Of a DNA stretch of 50,372 nucleotides, positions 25,492-36,405 are shown piece by piece. The position numbers were made by a program, and so were the translations under genes. The stretch is from contig NZ_JABXYK010000026.1 in assembly GCF_013378445.1 (NCBI RefSeq), forward strand, positions 1 to 50,372, written 5' to 3'. The notes below the pieces were generated by a model. It had not been told where the DNA came from. It saw only the letters and a list, made by a program, of their open reading frames with translations, and did not search any database. The DNA is from Mycoplana rhizolycopersici (lineage in GTDB: Bacteria; Pseudomonadota; Alphaproteobacteria; Rhizobiales; Rhizobiaceae). Numbering within the stretch: the stretch's first letter is position 1; every line of letters starts with the position of its first letter.

Positions 25492-25495
<4 letters not shown>
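24548..25495 (+). CDS. ABC permease, DppC type
   Basis: A 315-residue permease. A cytoplasmic lead of ~35 residues precedes the first span, then comes the DppC landmark VLGADTLGRSLLARLIVGAQ. The EAA loop reads SAATALGAGHVRIVFRHIAP, and the late motif AESSLSFLGLGIQAPEFTWG is typical of the family. The start overlaps the DppB-type stop and the stop overlaps the ATPase start, both by ATGA, so the three are co-translated. Confidence 0.92.
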
Positions 25496-27137
<1,642 letters not shown>

Positions 27138-27141
<4 letters not shown>

Positions 27142-28007
27142 GGTCCTGCGCCATGCCCGCGACCATTGCGGGCGCGCTGTTCATGGCCGCCAACTCGCTT
27201 GTCGCGGCCATGGACGGCGTTATTGTCCGACTGATCGCCGGTGAGATACACCCCCTCGGGATCGTCTTCTTCCGCAATCTGTTCAGCCTTCTCGCACTCT
27301 ACGCGATCTTTCCCCGCAGCCGACTGCACAGCGACCCGGGGATTTCCTTCTGGGTGCATGCGTTGCGTGCTGTCATCAAGCTCCTGGCGCTTTTCTCCGG
27401 CTTCATGGCCGTCACGCAGATGCCGCTGGCTTCGGCGACGGCGATCGCCTTCACCATGCCGCTCTTTGTGATGCTCGGCTCGGCGCTGTTTCTCGGCGAA
27501 CAATTCTACGCGGCCCGCGTTGCAGCACTCGTGCTTGGTTTTGCTGGCGTGCTGATCGTGCTTCAGCCCGGTCCGGGCACGCTCGATACCGGTGCGCTCT
27601 GGGCTCTGGGAGGCGCGATAGGGCTGGCGGCGGTAGCGCTGCTGATGAAGGTTTCGGCTAATCGCGAAGACCCGTTGCGCATCGCCGGGATCAATCTCGT
27701 CATCACCGTTCCGGTCGCGCTTCTGATCGCCATCCCGGTCTGGACCACCCCTACCCTCTATGCGCTGGGGCTCACGGCACTTCAGGGTGTCGGCGGCCTT
27801 ATGGCTCAGCTCGCCTTCGCGCGGGCGATGAAGCTGGCAGATGCCTCCCTGCTCGTCGTCGTCGACTTCATTCGCCTGCCGACGGCGCTTTTCTTCGGCC
27901 TCGTCCTTTTCGGCGAGCCGATCAGGCTTGCGGTGGTCGTCGGCGCCGTCATCATTCTTTGCGCCATTCTAGTACTTTTTCATCGGGAGAGTCGCGAGCG
28001 ACCTTAG
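27138..28007 (+). CDS. DMT-superfamily transporter (EamA domains)
   Basis: A 289-residue membrane protein with about ten hydrophobic segments in two EamA repeats. The first repeat has VFFRNLFSLLALYA and the second ends SLLVVVDFIRLPTALFFGLV with LFGEPI. EamA proteins export small metabolites or amino acids, or exchange them. The ATG overlaps the ATPase stop (ATGA), so it is the last gene of the Dpp-type operon; a longer start 30 bp earlier exists. It may export an intermediate or a by-product of the imported substrate. The stop lies 30 bp before the left end of an IS3 element, so the gene seems complete. Confidence 0.85.
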
Positions 28008-28036
28008 CTTTTGGTGTTCTGGAAACGAAGGCGTAG

Positions 28037-29116
28037 TGGTCTGCCCCCCATGGGGTGATCCGGTTGGAATGTTAGTGCATGCTTGGCCTGCTGGCCAACG
28101 CTGGTCCGTTCTGGCGAGGCCAAATGGTCGTTTCGGGTGCCGGTGGCTTGTAGCCCAGCGATGAGTGCGGCCGCACGGTGTTGTAGTGACATCGCCAGTT
28201 TTCGATGACGATCTTTGCCTCCTTGAGCGTGTGGAAGATTTCACCGTTGAGCAGTTCGTCACGGAGCTTCGAATTGAAGTTCTCGCAATAGCCGTTTTCC
28301 CACGGACTGCCCGGCATGATGTAGGCGGTCTTGGCACCCACCGCCGCGATCCATTCCCGCAACGCCTTGGCGATGAACTCCGGCCCGTTGTCGGACCGAA
28401 TTTGCATTGGGACGCCGCGCAGGATGAACAGTCGGAAAGCACGTCGATGACATCGACGGCCTTCAGCCTCCTCTCGACCCTGACGGCAATGCATTCGCGC
28501 GTGAACTCGTCGTTCACATTGAGCATGCGGATTTTCCTGCCATTGTGTGTGCGATCCTCGACGAAGTCGTGCAGCATCGCAGTGATGCGACGATAGCCAT
28601 AGCGGTGATACTGGAGAGCGAGCGCCGTGATGTCGGCGGTCAACGCTGCTTCGTCATCCGGGGTCTTTGCGATCTTGCGCTGCGTCGAACGATGCTGACC
28701 GGCAGGCCCGTCTCTCGGACACGCCCAGTTCCCCGATGACATGATCCACGCAGGCGCGGCGGCGGGCGGGGCTTAGAAGTTTCCCTTGGCGGCCTTCTGC
28801 CAGGATCATCTTGTCCAGGGTGAGATCGGAAACTGCCCGCCTGAGCCTGGCATTCTCGGCCTCCAGTTCCTTTAGTCGCCTCACCTGATCACCCTTCAGG
28901 CCGCCGTATTCGGCTCGCCAGCGATAGTACGTAATTTCCGCCCCCCTTTCGACCGGATCGCTTCCGCCATCGATTTGCCTTGCGCATTCAGAACGTCAAC
29001 CTGACGGAGCTTCGTGACGTTCTCTTCTGCCTTGTGTCTTTTCCCTGCCATTTCAATGTCCTTCCTCGGCTCGAAAGCCATACGTCAAGAAAGATCACTT
29101 TTCACGGGGCCGACCA
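28037..29116 (-). mobile_element. Degenerate IS3-family insertion sequence
   Basis: Ends are imperfect inverted repeats starting TGGTCTGCCCC (28037) and, on the other strand, TGGTCGGCCCC (from 29116), with a common GTGATC inner part. The span of 1080 bp is shorter than the ~1.2-1.3 kb usual for the type. It carries OrfA and OrfB on the minus strand with frameshifts and an internal loss. No target duplication is seen. Confidence 0.78.
28072..29051 (-). pseudogene. IS3-family transposase OrfA/OrfB, decayed
   Basis: OrfA starts MAGKRHKAEENVTKLRQVDV at 29051. A frameshift in a G-run near 28940 splits it, and the match resumes as TYYRWRAEYGGLKGDQVRRL. OrfB then shows LLSPARRRACVDHVIGELGV, a disturbed stretch after RRACR, and ITAMLHD joined straight to FVEDRTHNGR. 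About 50 codons usually found between these two motifs are absent, including the first part of the integrase domain. Another shift follows near 28430, after which IRSDNGPEFIAKAL and SPWENGYCENFNSKLRDELL (second Asp and Glu) read to the stop at 28072. It cannot make an active enzyme. Confidence 0.85.
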
Positions 29117-29448
29117 GGTCACGGCGAAGTAACAAATTGGGTCAATTTCATGGGATCGCACCGCCCTACTCTGGCCCATGCTGTAACTGTCCCCGCTGTC
29201 GCCAGTTCAGGGGTGGCCCTCTAGTGTTCCTTAGGCGTGCATTGAGGTCTTAAAGTTCTTGTGTCGGTTCAAACCGACCTGCATTTCGATTTGTCTCGCC
29301 GCCTGCATCATAGATGCTTATCGCAGGATAAAATGTCCCCTGCGGCGCAAAGATCAAGCTCGTATTGGTAGCTACCGCATACCGTTTTTTTCCGCGCTCC
29401 GCCGCCAGCCGTGCACGCCGGCGAACCAGCGCGCACGATTCATTCAAA
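29117..29448. other. 332-bp spacer between the IS3 element and the aldehyde dehydrogenase gene
   Basis: No gene I can name. On the minus strand a frame continuing from over the end of the dehydrogenase gene reads GKKRYAVATNTSLIFAPQGT and stops at 29250-29252. It has no good start and may be the tail of a lost gene. The stretch is lower in GC than its surroundings. Confidence 0.4.
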
Positions 29449-30876
29449 CTATTCCCCGTGGCCGACCACGCTCTTGATCTCTTGGAAGTCATGGATCCCA
29501 AAGTCGGCGTATTCCCGGCCGTTGCCCGACTGCTTGTAGCCCCCGAACGATGCCATCGTGTCCCACGCCGGATAGTTTAGATAAACCGAACCGGCCCGCA
29601 TGCGCGAGGCCACCCGGCGGGCTCGTTCGATGTTGGTCGACTGAACGTACGCGGCGAGACCGTAGACGGTGTCGTTGGCGATGCGGATTGCGTCTTCCTC
29701 ATCCTCATAGGAGATGATCGAGAGAACGGGTCCGAAGATTTCCTCGTGGGCAATGGTCATGTCGGGCGTGACATTGCCGAAAACCGTCGGCCGGACATAG
29801 TAGCCGCGGTTGAGACCGTCCGGGCGGCCGAGACCGCCGGTCACTAGGGTCGCACCCTCTTCGATGCCCTTCTCGATCAGGCCCTGGATCTTGCCGAACT
29901 GCACATCGCTCACGACCGGGCCGAGATTCGTATCTTCCGAATTCGGGTCACCGGTGCGGAATGCCTCCGCCGCGACCTTGGCGATCGCGAGTGCCTCGTC
30001 GTGGCGATTGCGCGGAACGAGCATGCGGGTTGGGGCATCGCAGGACTGTCCGGTATTGCTGAAGCAACCGCGCACGCCCTTCGTGACCGCCGTTTCGAAA
30101 TCAGCATCGGGAAGGATGATATTGGCCGACTTTCCGCCGAGCTCCTGGGCCACACGCTTCACCGTATCGGCCGCCGCCTTCGCGACGATGATGCCGGCTC
30201 TGGTGGAGCCGGTAAAGGAAACCATGTCGACGTCTGGGTGGGAGGCCATCACCTGGCCGACATCCGGTCCGGTGCCGTTCACCAGATTGAATACGCCTTT
30301 CGGCACGCCCGCCTCATGCATGACCTCTGCGAAGACGATGCCGGAAATCGGCGCAATCTCCGAGGGCTTCAGGACGACGGTGCACCCTGCCGCGATAGCC
30401 GGAGCAACCTTGCAGACGATCTGGTTGAGCGGCCAGTTCCAGGGCGTGATGAGCGCGCACACGCCGATCGGCTCCTTGACGACCGTCGTCGAGCCGCGCT
30501 TTTCGGTGAATTCGTAGCTCTCGAATGCCTTGATGGTGGATTCGAGATGCCCCCGGCCTGCCCAGGCCTGTGCATCCCGTGCGAAGGCCAGCGGTGCGCC
30601 CATTTCAGCTGATACGGCCTGTGCGATGTCTTCGAAGCGCTCGAGATAGACTTCGTGGACGCGCTTCAGAAGGGCAAGCCTTTCGGCGGGCGTCGTCCGC
30701 GAAAATGTCTCGAAGGCCGCTTTGGCGGCGGCGACAGCCTTGTCTACATCGGCTGCGGAACCGACGGAGATGCGCGTGAAAGCTTCCTCGGTTGCCGGAT
30801 TGATGACGTCTAACGTCTTCGGCGAAACCGGCGATACCCATTCGCCATTGATGTAGAATTGTTTATGATTGCTCAT
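29449..30876 (-). CDS. NAD(P)-dependent aldehyde dehydrogenase
   Basis: A 475-residue aldehyde dehydrogenase. The catalytic Cys279 lies in FSNTGQSCDAPTRM and the general base Glu245 in AQELGGKSAN. Asn147 in TPWNWPL and Lys170 in LKPSE make the oxyanion and cofactor contacts. It oxidises an aldehyde to the acid. It is the last gene of the operon with the Pot-type importer and the SoxAB/OoxAB-like oxidase, 42 bp after the oxidase subunit. The aldehyde is probably what remains after oxidative deamination of the imported amine; the exact one cannot be read. The ATG is well placed at MSNHKQFYINGEW. Confidence 0.92.
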   Translation of the reverse strand: MSNHKQFYINGEWVSPVSPKTLDVINPATEEAFTRISVGSAADVDKAVAAAKAAFETFSRTTPAERLALLKRVHEVYLERFEDIAQAVSAEMGAPLAFARDAQAWAGRGHLESTIKAFESYEFTEKRGSTTVVKEPIGVCALITPWNWPLNQIVCKVAPAIAAGCTVVLKPSEIAPISGIVFAEVMHEAGVPKGVFNLVNGTGPDVGQVMASHPDVDMVSFTGSTRAGIIVAKAAADTVKRVAQELGGKSANIILPDADFETAVTKGVRGCFSNTGQSCDAPTRMLVPRNRHDEALAIAKVAAEAFRTGDPNSEDTNLGPVVSDVQFGKIQGLIEKGIEEGATLVTGGLGRPDGLNRGYYVRPTVFGNVTPDMTIAHEEIFGPVLSIISYEDEEDAIRIANDTVYGLAAYVQSTNIERARRVASRMRAGSVYLNYPAWDTMASFGGYKQSGNGREYADFGIHDFQEIKSVVGHGE

Positions 30877-30918
30877 CGAGCTGTCCTTCCTGTCATTGTT
30901 TCGAGGCTTTCCGACATT

Positions 30919-32076
30919 TTACGCAAGGACGATGCCCCCTTCGACGATCGGTCCCGTCTTCTCGAAACGGTCGAGCGCGAACGGTTTCATGCGATGGTCG
31001 ATGCGGCCCTTGGCAATCGCTTCCGCCAGCAGCCGGCCGGCCGCTGGCGCACCTGCAAACCCGTATGACCACCCGGCGGAGAACCAGAGGTCCTTGAGGT
31101 CCGGATGCTCTCCCATAAGCGGCGCGTAGTCCGTCGATGCATGGAACTGCCCCGCCCAGTGGCGCAGAATGCGCACTTCGCCAAGCTGCGGAAACATTTC
31201 CAGATAGACCTTTGCCATATTGGCCATCACCGGCACGTCGACCTTCAGCGACATGCGCGGCCGTTCCGGCACCTCCGTGCCGCCCACCACCTCACCTCGC
31301 GAGGTCTGATGGAAATAGGCGAGGCTGTCGATCAGGGCGATAGCAGGCTTGATGAGCGGGCGTGTCGGTTCAAGCGCCATCGCTTCGATGCGCATGCCGA
31401 AACCGTCCAGCGGAACCCCTGCCATTGCCGCGATATCGGGGTTGTTCGGGCCGGCACAGGAGACCACGCAATCGGCCTCAATGCGGTGATCGTCGACGAG
31501 CACCGCGCTGATGCGTGAGCCCGTACGCTCCAGACCGGAAATCGCCGTGCGGTAACGAACGTCCACGCCGTTGCGCTGGCAGAAGGCCAACAGGCCCTTC
31601 ATCACCGCGTGGTGGGGCGCCACGCCACCATCCGGCTGATGCTGTACGGCCTGCACGCGGGATTTGTTGATTGCGGGAAGCAGATCGTCGATCTCGCGCC
31701 GCGACAGCATCCAACTGTTGACGCCGAGGCTCTGCTGCACCTTCAGCCCCTCGCGCAGCATGGCCTCGCTCTTTTCGGTCTCGGACACCACGGAGTAACC
31801 GCGCTGCGTGAACATGACGTTCTCGCCCAGTCGCTTGGACCAGCTTCGCCATTCATTGACCGTCAGAACGAAAAGCTCCGTCCACGCCACGGATGCGAAG
31901 CCCGGGCGGATGAGCGTGCCGTTGCGGCCGGAAGCCCCGCCCTGCCAATAGCCGGCGTCGAACACCAGGATGTCCTTCTGGCCCTGCTCGACGAGGTTGA
32001 GGGCGACGGAAAGACCCTGAACACCGCCACCAATGATGACGACGGATGCCCGTTTAGGAAGCGGCAACGTGTTCAT
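30919..32076 (-). CDS. FAD oxidase subunit, SoxB/OoxB-like
   Basis: A 385-residue flavoprotein of the DAO fold. The FAD motif is VVIIGGGVQGLSVALNL, then GGASGRNGTLIRPGFAS; the C-terminal FAD contact is WFSAGWSYGFAGAPAAGRLL. Proteins of this size paired with a SoxA-like subunit are the catalytic subunits of opine oxidases, hydrogen-cyanide-synthase-like enzymes and hydroxyproline dehydrogenases. The start overlaps the stop of the partner gene by ATGA, so the two are made together. Substrate: an N-substituted amine or amino acid, consistent with the importer and aldehyde dehydrogenase around it. Confidence 0.87.
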   Translation of the reverse strand: MNTLPLPKRASVVIIGGGVQGLSVALNLVEQGQKDILVFDAGYWQGGASGRNGTLIRPGFASVAWTELFVLTVNEWRSWSKRLGENVMFTQRGYSVVSETEKSEAMLREGLKVQQSLGVNSWMLSRREIDDLLPAINKSRVQAVQHQPDGGVAPHHAVMKGLLAFCQRNGVDVRYRTAISGLERTGSRISAVLVDDHRIEADCVVSCAGPNNPDIAAMAGVPLDGFGMRIEAMALEPTRPLIKPAIALIDSLAYFHQTSRGEVVGGTEVPERPRMSLKVDVPVMANMAKVYLEMFPQLGEVRILRHWAGQFHASTDYAPLMGEHPDLKDLWFSAGWSYGFAGAPAAGRLLAEAIAKGRIDHRMKPFALDRFEKTGPIVEGGIVLA

Positions 32077-33539
32077 CGGTCAGGCTCCACCAATGAGGCT
32101 AGGCCCGCGGCCTGCGCGACGGTGATTGAGCGGCGCGGCGGCCGGTGGGTTGGGCGGGCAAACGTCTCGGGTTCTGCACCCACCCGCGCAGCAAGCAAGG
32201 CAAGCATGTTGTCCCAGCAGGGAAAGCCCTGGCAGGTCCCCATGCCGCAAGAGGTCAACCGCTTCAGAACCTCCGGATCCGTTTCTCCCGCGTCGATATG
32301 GCTGTAGAGCTCGCCCGCAGTGACATCCATGCACGGGCAGATCAATGTGTCTGGATGCACGTGGCGTGTCGCGTGGATGCGCTCATCGCCGCGCGCCGCC
32401 GAGCCTATGATGGAGACCGAGGGTGGCAGAGGGCGAGCCTCCACCTGAAAAAGGCCCTCGCCGGCGGTCTGGAACCCGAGGCTCGGGTCCGCCCGCCAGG
32501 GTCCCGCATGTACCACGACATCGCACCGGATTTGCGCACCGGCGCGGACGCCCGTCACGCGACGGCGGCCTGAAATTTCGATGAGGTCAGAGACCGGGCC
32601 GCGATGAACCACATCGACACCAAGGGCGCACAACTTTTCCGCGACGTCCACCTCCGCGCCCGTTCCAACCACGGCCACACGCTCACCCGGTTTCACACGA
32701 TGGACGGCGGCAAGTTGCAGCGCGGAGTAGGCATCGAACACACCCGGCAACTGGCTGCCCTTTACCAGGGGCGGCATCGAACGCCGTCCTGTCGCAAGAA
32801 CCGTTTCGTTCGGAAGCAAGGCGACGGCGCCGCGACGGTGATCATGCGGCGCCGCGACCATAAGGGTGCCGTCGCGGTAGGCGCCGAAGAGTTCCATGCC
32901 GTAAAAGAGGCGCACACCGGAATTCAGTTCCTCAACGGCCGCTCCCATGGACCTGGCGAAACGTGCGAGGCTATCGCCGCGTGTGACGAGCGCCACCGTC
33001 TGACCGAGCGCGGCGCGCCTGTTCGCCTCGGCGATCCCGGCAGGACCGCCACCGACAACGAGGCATTCCACCTCCAAACGTTGACCGGGGACGATGGCTG
33101 GCACAGTGGCAATGTCTGCAGGGCGTGCGACGCCGGCGAGGTTTGCCATCGTCCTTTCCGCAAGGCGATAGGCCAGACCGCTTTTCGGCATCCACGCGCC
33201 ATGCTCAAATCCGCCATAGACCAGTTTGGCCGGCAAGGCCTGCGCGAAACGAAGAACATCGAACCGCGGCGATGGCCACGTATTCTGCATTTCGACGACA
33301 AGCCCCGTCTCGACGGGAAGCTGATCGAGACGCACATTCGGTCGGCCGTTGACGCGCGCCAGTACACCGGTCGGGTTGGAACCACTGTACCCCAGCGGAC
33401 GATGGACCTTCCGCGAGCGGGCGAGCGTGGTAATGCCCGCACGCCACAAGGCGGCCGCAACGGTGTCCCCGCGCCGCCCGGTGATGGATGTCCCGTTCCA
33501 GAAGAAGGTTACCGCAAGTTGGCGGCTGTCTTGATCCAT
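32073..33539 (-). CDS. Oxidase electron-transfer subunit, SoxA/OoxA-like with C-terminal [2Fe-2S] site
   Basis: A 488-residue protein in three parts. Residues ~8-100 are a SoxA-type ferredoxin-fold lead (RSRKVHRPLGYSGSNPTGVL, NTWPSPRFDV) with no cysteine, so it carries no cluster. Residues ~130-400 form an FAD/NAD domain with ECLVVGGGPAGIAEAN and VAVVGTGAEVDVAEK. The C-terminal ~90 residues have LICPCMDVTAGELYS and LTSCGMGTCQGFPCWD, a four-Cys [2Fe-2S] site like OoxA/HcnB. The aminomethyltransferase half of true SoxA is absent. Start at MDQDSRQLA with AAGG upstream; a longer frame overlaps the ATPase gene. It passes electrons from the SoxB-like partner. Confidence 0.87.
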   Translation of the reverse strand: MDQDSRQLAVTFFWNGTSITGRRGDTVAAALWRAGITTLARSRKVHRPLGYSGSNPTGVLARVNGRPNVRLDQLPVETGLVVEMQNTWPSPRFDVLRFAQALPAKLVYGGFEHGAWMPKSGLAYRLAERTMANLAGVARPADIATVPAIVPGQRLEVECLVVGGGPAGIAEANRRAALGQTVALVTRGDSLARFARSMGAAVEELNSGVRLFYGMELFGAYRDGTLMVAAPHDHRRGAVALLPNETVLATGRRSMPPLVKGSQLPGVFDAYSALQLAAVHRVKPGERVAVVGTGAEVDVAEKLCALGVDVVHRGPVSDLIEISGRRRVTGVRAGAQIRCDVVVHAGPWRADPSLGFQTAGEGLFQVEARPLPPSVSIIGSAARGDERIHATRHVHPDTLICPCMDVTAGELYSHIDAGETDPEVLKRLTSCGMGTCQGFPCWDNMLALLAARVGAEPETFARPTHRPPRRSITVAQAAGLASLVEPDR

Positions 33540-33561
33540 GTCGTTGCCTTGTCCGTCTCTT

Positions 33562-34668
33562 TCATGCGCCGATGATAACGATGTCGTCAGGGGCCCAGGC
33601 CATGCCGATCCTGTCACCTGCCGTCATGCCGGAGATGGCGGTGACGTCACGGCTGCGGACGTTGATCTTGCTGCCGTCATTCATGCGCACGACCAGTCGA
33701 TATTCTACGCCCAGATAGATCTTGTCTTCGATCACACCTTCGCCGGCGTTGACGCCCGGCGATCCGGCGGCGACGGCGCGGATCCGCTCCGGACGAAGGA
33801 CCACGCAGGCGTTGTCCGTCGAGGTGAAGGCTTGTCCCCGCGGATCTTCCTTCGGCAGACTGACATTCCACCCGTCGCCTTCGACGACCACGCCGTCCGG
33901 CGTTATGCGCGCCTTACCGTGCAGCAGGTTCGCCTCGCCGATGAAATCCGCGACGAACTCGGAACGCGGCTGCTGGTAAAGCTCGTGCGGGCTACCGATC
34001 TGCTCGAGACGGCCGTCTTTGAAGATGGCGATGCGGTCGCTCATGACCAGGGCTTCTTCCTGATCATGCGTGACGGATACCACGGTTGCGCCGACCTGCC
34101 GCGTGATGTGCATGATTTCGATCTGCATCTGCCCGCGAAGCTTCTTATCCAGCGCCGCCATCGGCTCATCCAGAAGCACGATGTCGGGTTTGAAAACGAG
34201 GGCACGCGCAAGCGCCACGCGCTGCTGCTGGCCGCCGGACATTTCCTTCGGATAGCGTGCCGCACAATGCGCCAGACCGACGATCTCGAGCATTTGCATG
34301 CTGCGCTTCTCGCGCTCCGCACGCTTGATGCCTCGCGTTTCGAGGGGGTAGCCGATATTCTCCAGCACCGTCATATGCGGGAAGAGCGCGTAGTCCTGGA
34401 ACATCATGCCGATATTGCGCTTTTGCGGCGGAACGCCGGTCATGTCACGCCCATCGATCAGAAGGCGACCGGCCGACGGCTGAATGAAGCCGGCAATCGC
34501 GCGAAGCGATGTCGTCTTCCCGGAACCTGACGGGCCCAGCATCGTTAGGAACTCGCCCTTCCTGAGCTCGAAGGACACGTTGTCGAGCGCCTTCACGGGC
34601 CCGTAGAGTTTCGAAACGCCTTCAAGCTTCATTGCCGTGGTGGCGTTGTTCTGGAGAGCAGCGTTCAT
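33562..34668 (-). CDS. ABC importer ATPase, PotA type
   Basis: A 368-residue ATPase of the spermidine/putrescine/iron group. Walker A is GPSGSGKTT, the signature [15 protein letters not shown], Walker B IVLLDEPMAALD, and the switch His is in VVSVTHDQEEAL. Residues ~245-368 form the TOBE-type regulatory tail. The start overlaps the permease stop by ATGA; a much longer in-frame start lies over the permease gene and is not used. It completes the Pot-type importer of this operon and lies just before the oxidase genes. Confidence 0.92.
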   Translation of the reverse strand: MNAALQNNATTAMKLEGVSKLYGPVKALDNVSFELRKGEFLTMLGPSGSGKTTSLRAIAGFIQPSAGRLLIDGRDMTGVPPQKRNIGMMFQDYALFPHMTVLENIGYPLETRGIKRAEREKRSMQMLEIVGLAHCAARYPKEMSGGQQQRVALARALVFKPDIVLLDEPMAALDKKLRGQMQIEIMHITRQVGATVVSVTHDQEEALVMSDRIAIFKDGRLEQIGSPHELYQQPRSEFVADFIGEANLLHGKARITPDGVVVEGDGWNVSLPKEDPRGQAFTSTDNACVVLRPERIRAVAAGSPGVNAGEGVIEDKIYLGVEYRLVVRMNDGSKINVRSRDVTAISGMTAGDRIGMAWAPDDIVIIGA

Positions 34669-35444
34669 GATCTTACGTCCCTGAATTTGTATGAAAGGAG
34701 GACGCCGAGCGCCGACAGAAGAATGAGAATGGCTGCAACGGCGGCCGTTGCCGGATCGAGATTGGTGCGGACCTGGTTCCAGATCATGATCGGAACGGTC
34801 CGGGTCTGTACATCGGCAAGGAAAAGCGCAATGACGACTTCGTCCCACGACGTGATGAAGGCGAACACTGCGCCGGAAAGCACGCCCGGCATGATGAGCG
34901 GCAGCGTGACGCGCTTGAAGGTGAACCAGCGGCTCGCACCAAGGCCAAGGCTGGCGGGCACCAGCGAGGGGTTCACCATGCCCGCGCTTGCAAGCACGGA
35001 TACAACCACGAACGGGATCGCCAGCACCGTGTGCGCCAGAACGAGCCCAAGCCGCGTGGCGACGAGACCCCATCCCGAAAACACCATATACATGCCGACC
35101 GCAAGCACGATGACCGGCGTGACCATCGGGCTGAGCAGCAGTCCCATGACGACGGTCTTGCCCCGAAAGCGATGCGCGTGCAGCGCAAGGGCAGCCGCCG
35201 TGCCGACGACGGTCGCAAGCGCTGCCGCCGCAATCGCGACGACAAGGCTGTTGATCAGTGCGCTTTGCCAATCGGCCGCGCCGATGACCTTGCCATACCA
35301 GTCCAGCGTGAACCCGACAGGGGGGAATTCCAGCGTGGTCGTCGTCGTGAACGACATCGGTACGATGATCAGCGTCGGCAGAAGCAGGAACAAGGCCGTC
35401 AGGCCAACGATGAGCCAGAAGAGCGCGCGTCTCAGACGGTCCAT
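34665..35444 (-). CDS. ABC permease, PotC type
   Basis: A ~259-residue permease with about six spans. The EAA loop reads PASLGLGASRWFTFKRVTLP, then GAVFAFITSWDEVVIALFLA, typical of PotC-like proteins. I start at MDRLRRALFW, 1 bp after the PotB-type stop. An in-frame ATG at 35456 adds four residues and overlaps that stop; either is possible. It pairs with the PotB-type permease to form the membrane channel. Confidence 0.9.
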   Translation of the reverse strand: MDRLRRALFWLIVGLTALFLLLPTLIIVPMSFTTTTTLEFPPVGFTLDWYGKVIGAADWQSALINSLVVAIAAAALATVVGTAAALALHAHRFRGKTVVMGLLLSPMVTPVIVLAVGMYMVFSGWGLVATRLGLVLAHTVLAIPFVVVSVLASAGMVNPSLVPASLGLGASRWFTFKRVTLPLIMPGVLSGAVFAFITSWDEVVIALFLADVQTRTVPIMIWNQVRTNLDPATAAVAAILILLSALGVLLSYKFRDVRS

Positions 35445-35445
35445 G

Positions 35446-36336
35446 TCATACCCCATCCTTCGAGCGGCCGCGCGACTGGAGCACAGCGCGCGCAGCGCCG
35501 AACAGCCCGAAGGCAATGGCGGTCAGAACCATGAGAACGACGGCGAGTGCCGCACCGAGGCCAAAATTGAGCTGCTCGTTGAACTGGCCGGCGATCATCT
35601 GCGCGATCATCATGTCACGCGGGCTGCCGAGAAGGGCCGGCGTGATGTAGAAGCCCAGTGCGAGCGTGAAGGCGAGAATGGCTGATGCAGCCACACCCGG
35701 CAGCGACAGGGGGAAGTAGATCCGAATGAACCCCTTGAGCCAGCTGGCACCGCAGATGGACGAGGCTTCCACAAGCCTCAGATCGATCTTCTTCATGACG
35801 GTGTAGAGCGGCAGGACGGCATAGGGCAGGAGAATGTGGACCATGCCGATCATCACGCCGAACGGTGTGCGTATCAGGCGAATCGGCTTCTCGATCAGGC
35901 CCATGGCGATCAGAACGTCATTGATGAGACCGCTGTTCTGAAGAAGTACGATCCAGGAGAAGCTGCGCAGCAGCAGGCTCACCCAGAAAGGAATGAGCAG
36001 CGCCACGGTGAGGAGAAGAAGCACCGTACGCCCGCCATGCGCCATGGCATAGGCATAGGGATAGGCCACCGCGACGGTGACCGCCGTCACGATAAGCGAC
36101 ACGCGAAACGTCTCGCCGATCACCCGCAGGAAGACTGGGGTCGTGAAGATCTGCTCGTAGTATTCCACGCTTCCGCCCGGCAGCGAGATCGCGACGAGCC
36201 TCAGCAAGGGAAATACGAAGAAGAGTGCGAGGAACAGGACCGCTGGCGCAATCAGCCAGAACGCTGTTGGCACACGAAACGGCCATGGTGCACGCGCCGA
36301 CACCGGCACGGCGCCATCCTGAGCTGAGACGTTCAT
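35446..36336 (-). CDS. ABC permease, PotB type
   Basis: A 296-residue permease. A ~30-residue cytoplasmic lead and a first span (APAVLFLALFFVFPLLRL) precede the core with SLLLRSFSWIVLLQNSG, a PotB landmark. The EAA loop is VEASSICGASWLKGFIRIYF. Start at MNVSAQDG; a longer frame runs back over a hairpin after the binding-protein gene and has no support. It forms a heterodimer with the PotC-type permease. Confidence 0.9.
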   Translation of the reverse strand: MNVSAQDGAVPVSARAPWPFRVPTAFWLIAPAVLFLALFFVFPLLRLVAISLPGGSVEYYEQIFTTPVFLRVIGETFRVSLIVTAVTVAVAYPYAYAMAHGGRTVLLLLTVALLIPFWVSLLLRSFSWIVLLQNSGLINDVLIAMGLIEKPIRLIRTPFGVMIGMVHILLPYAVLPLYTVMKKIDLRLVEASSICGASWLKGFIRIYFPLSLPGVAASAILAFTLALGFYITPALLGSPRDMMIAQMIAGQFNEQLNFGLGAALAVVLMVLTAIAFGLFGAARAVLQSRGRSKDGV

Positions 36337-36368
36337 CTTAAACCTGAAACACGAGGTTGCGCCTGGAC

Positions 36369-36388
36369 CCGCCCGCTTTCGCGGGCGG
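36369..36388 (-). terminator. GC-rich hairpin after the binding-protein gene
   Basis: CCGCCCGC (36369-36376) and GCGGGCGG (36381-36388) form an 8-bp perfect stem with a 4-nt loop in the 69-bp gap between the binding-protein stop and the PotB-type start. There is no T-run. It is more likely a 3' stabiliser giving more binding-protein mRNA than a terminator. Confidence 0.6.
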
Positions 36389-36405
36389 ATCACTTGCCAT
36401 ATCCG

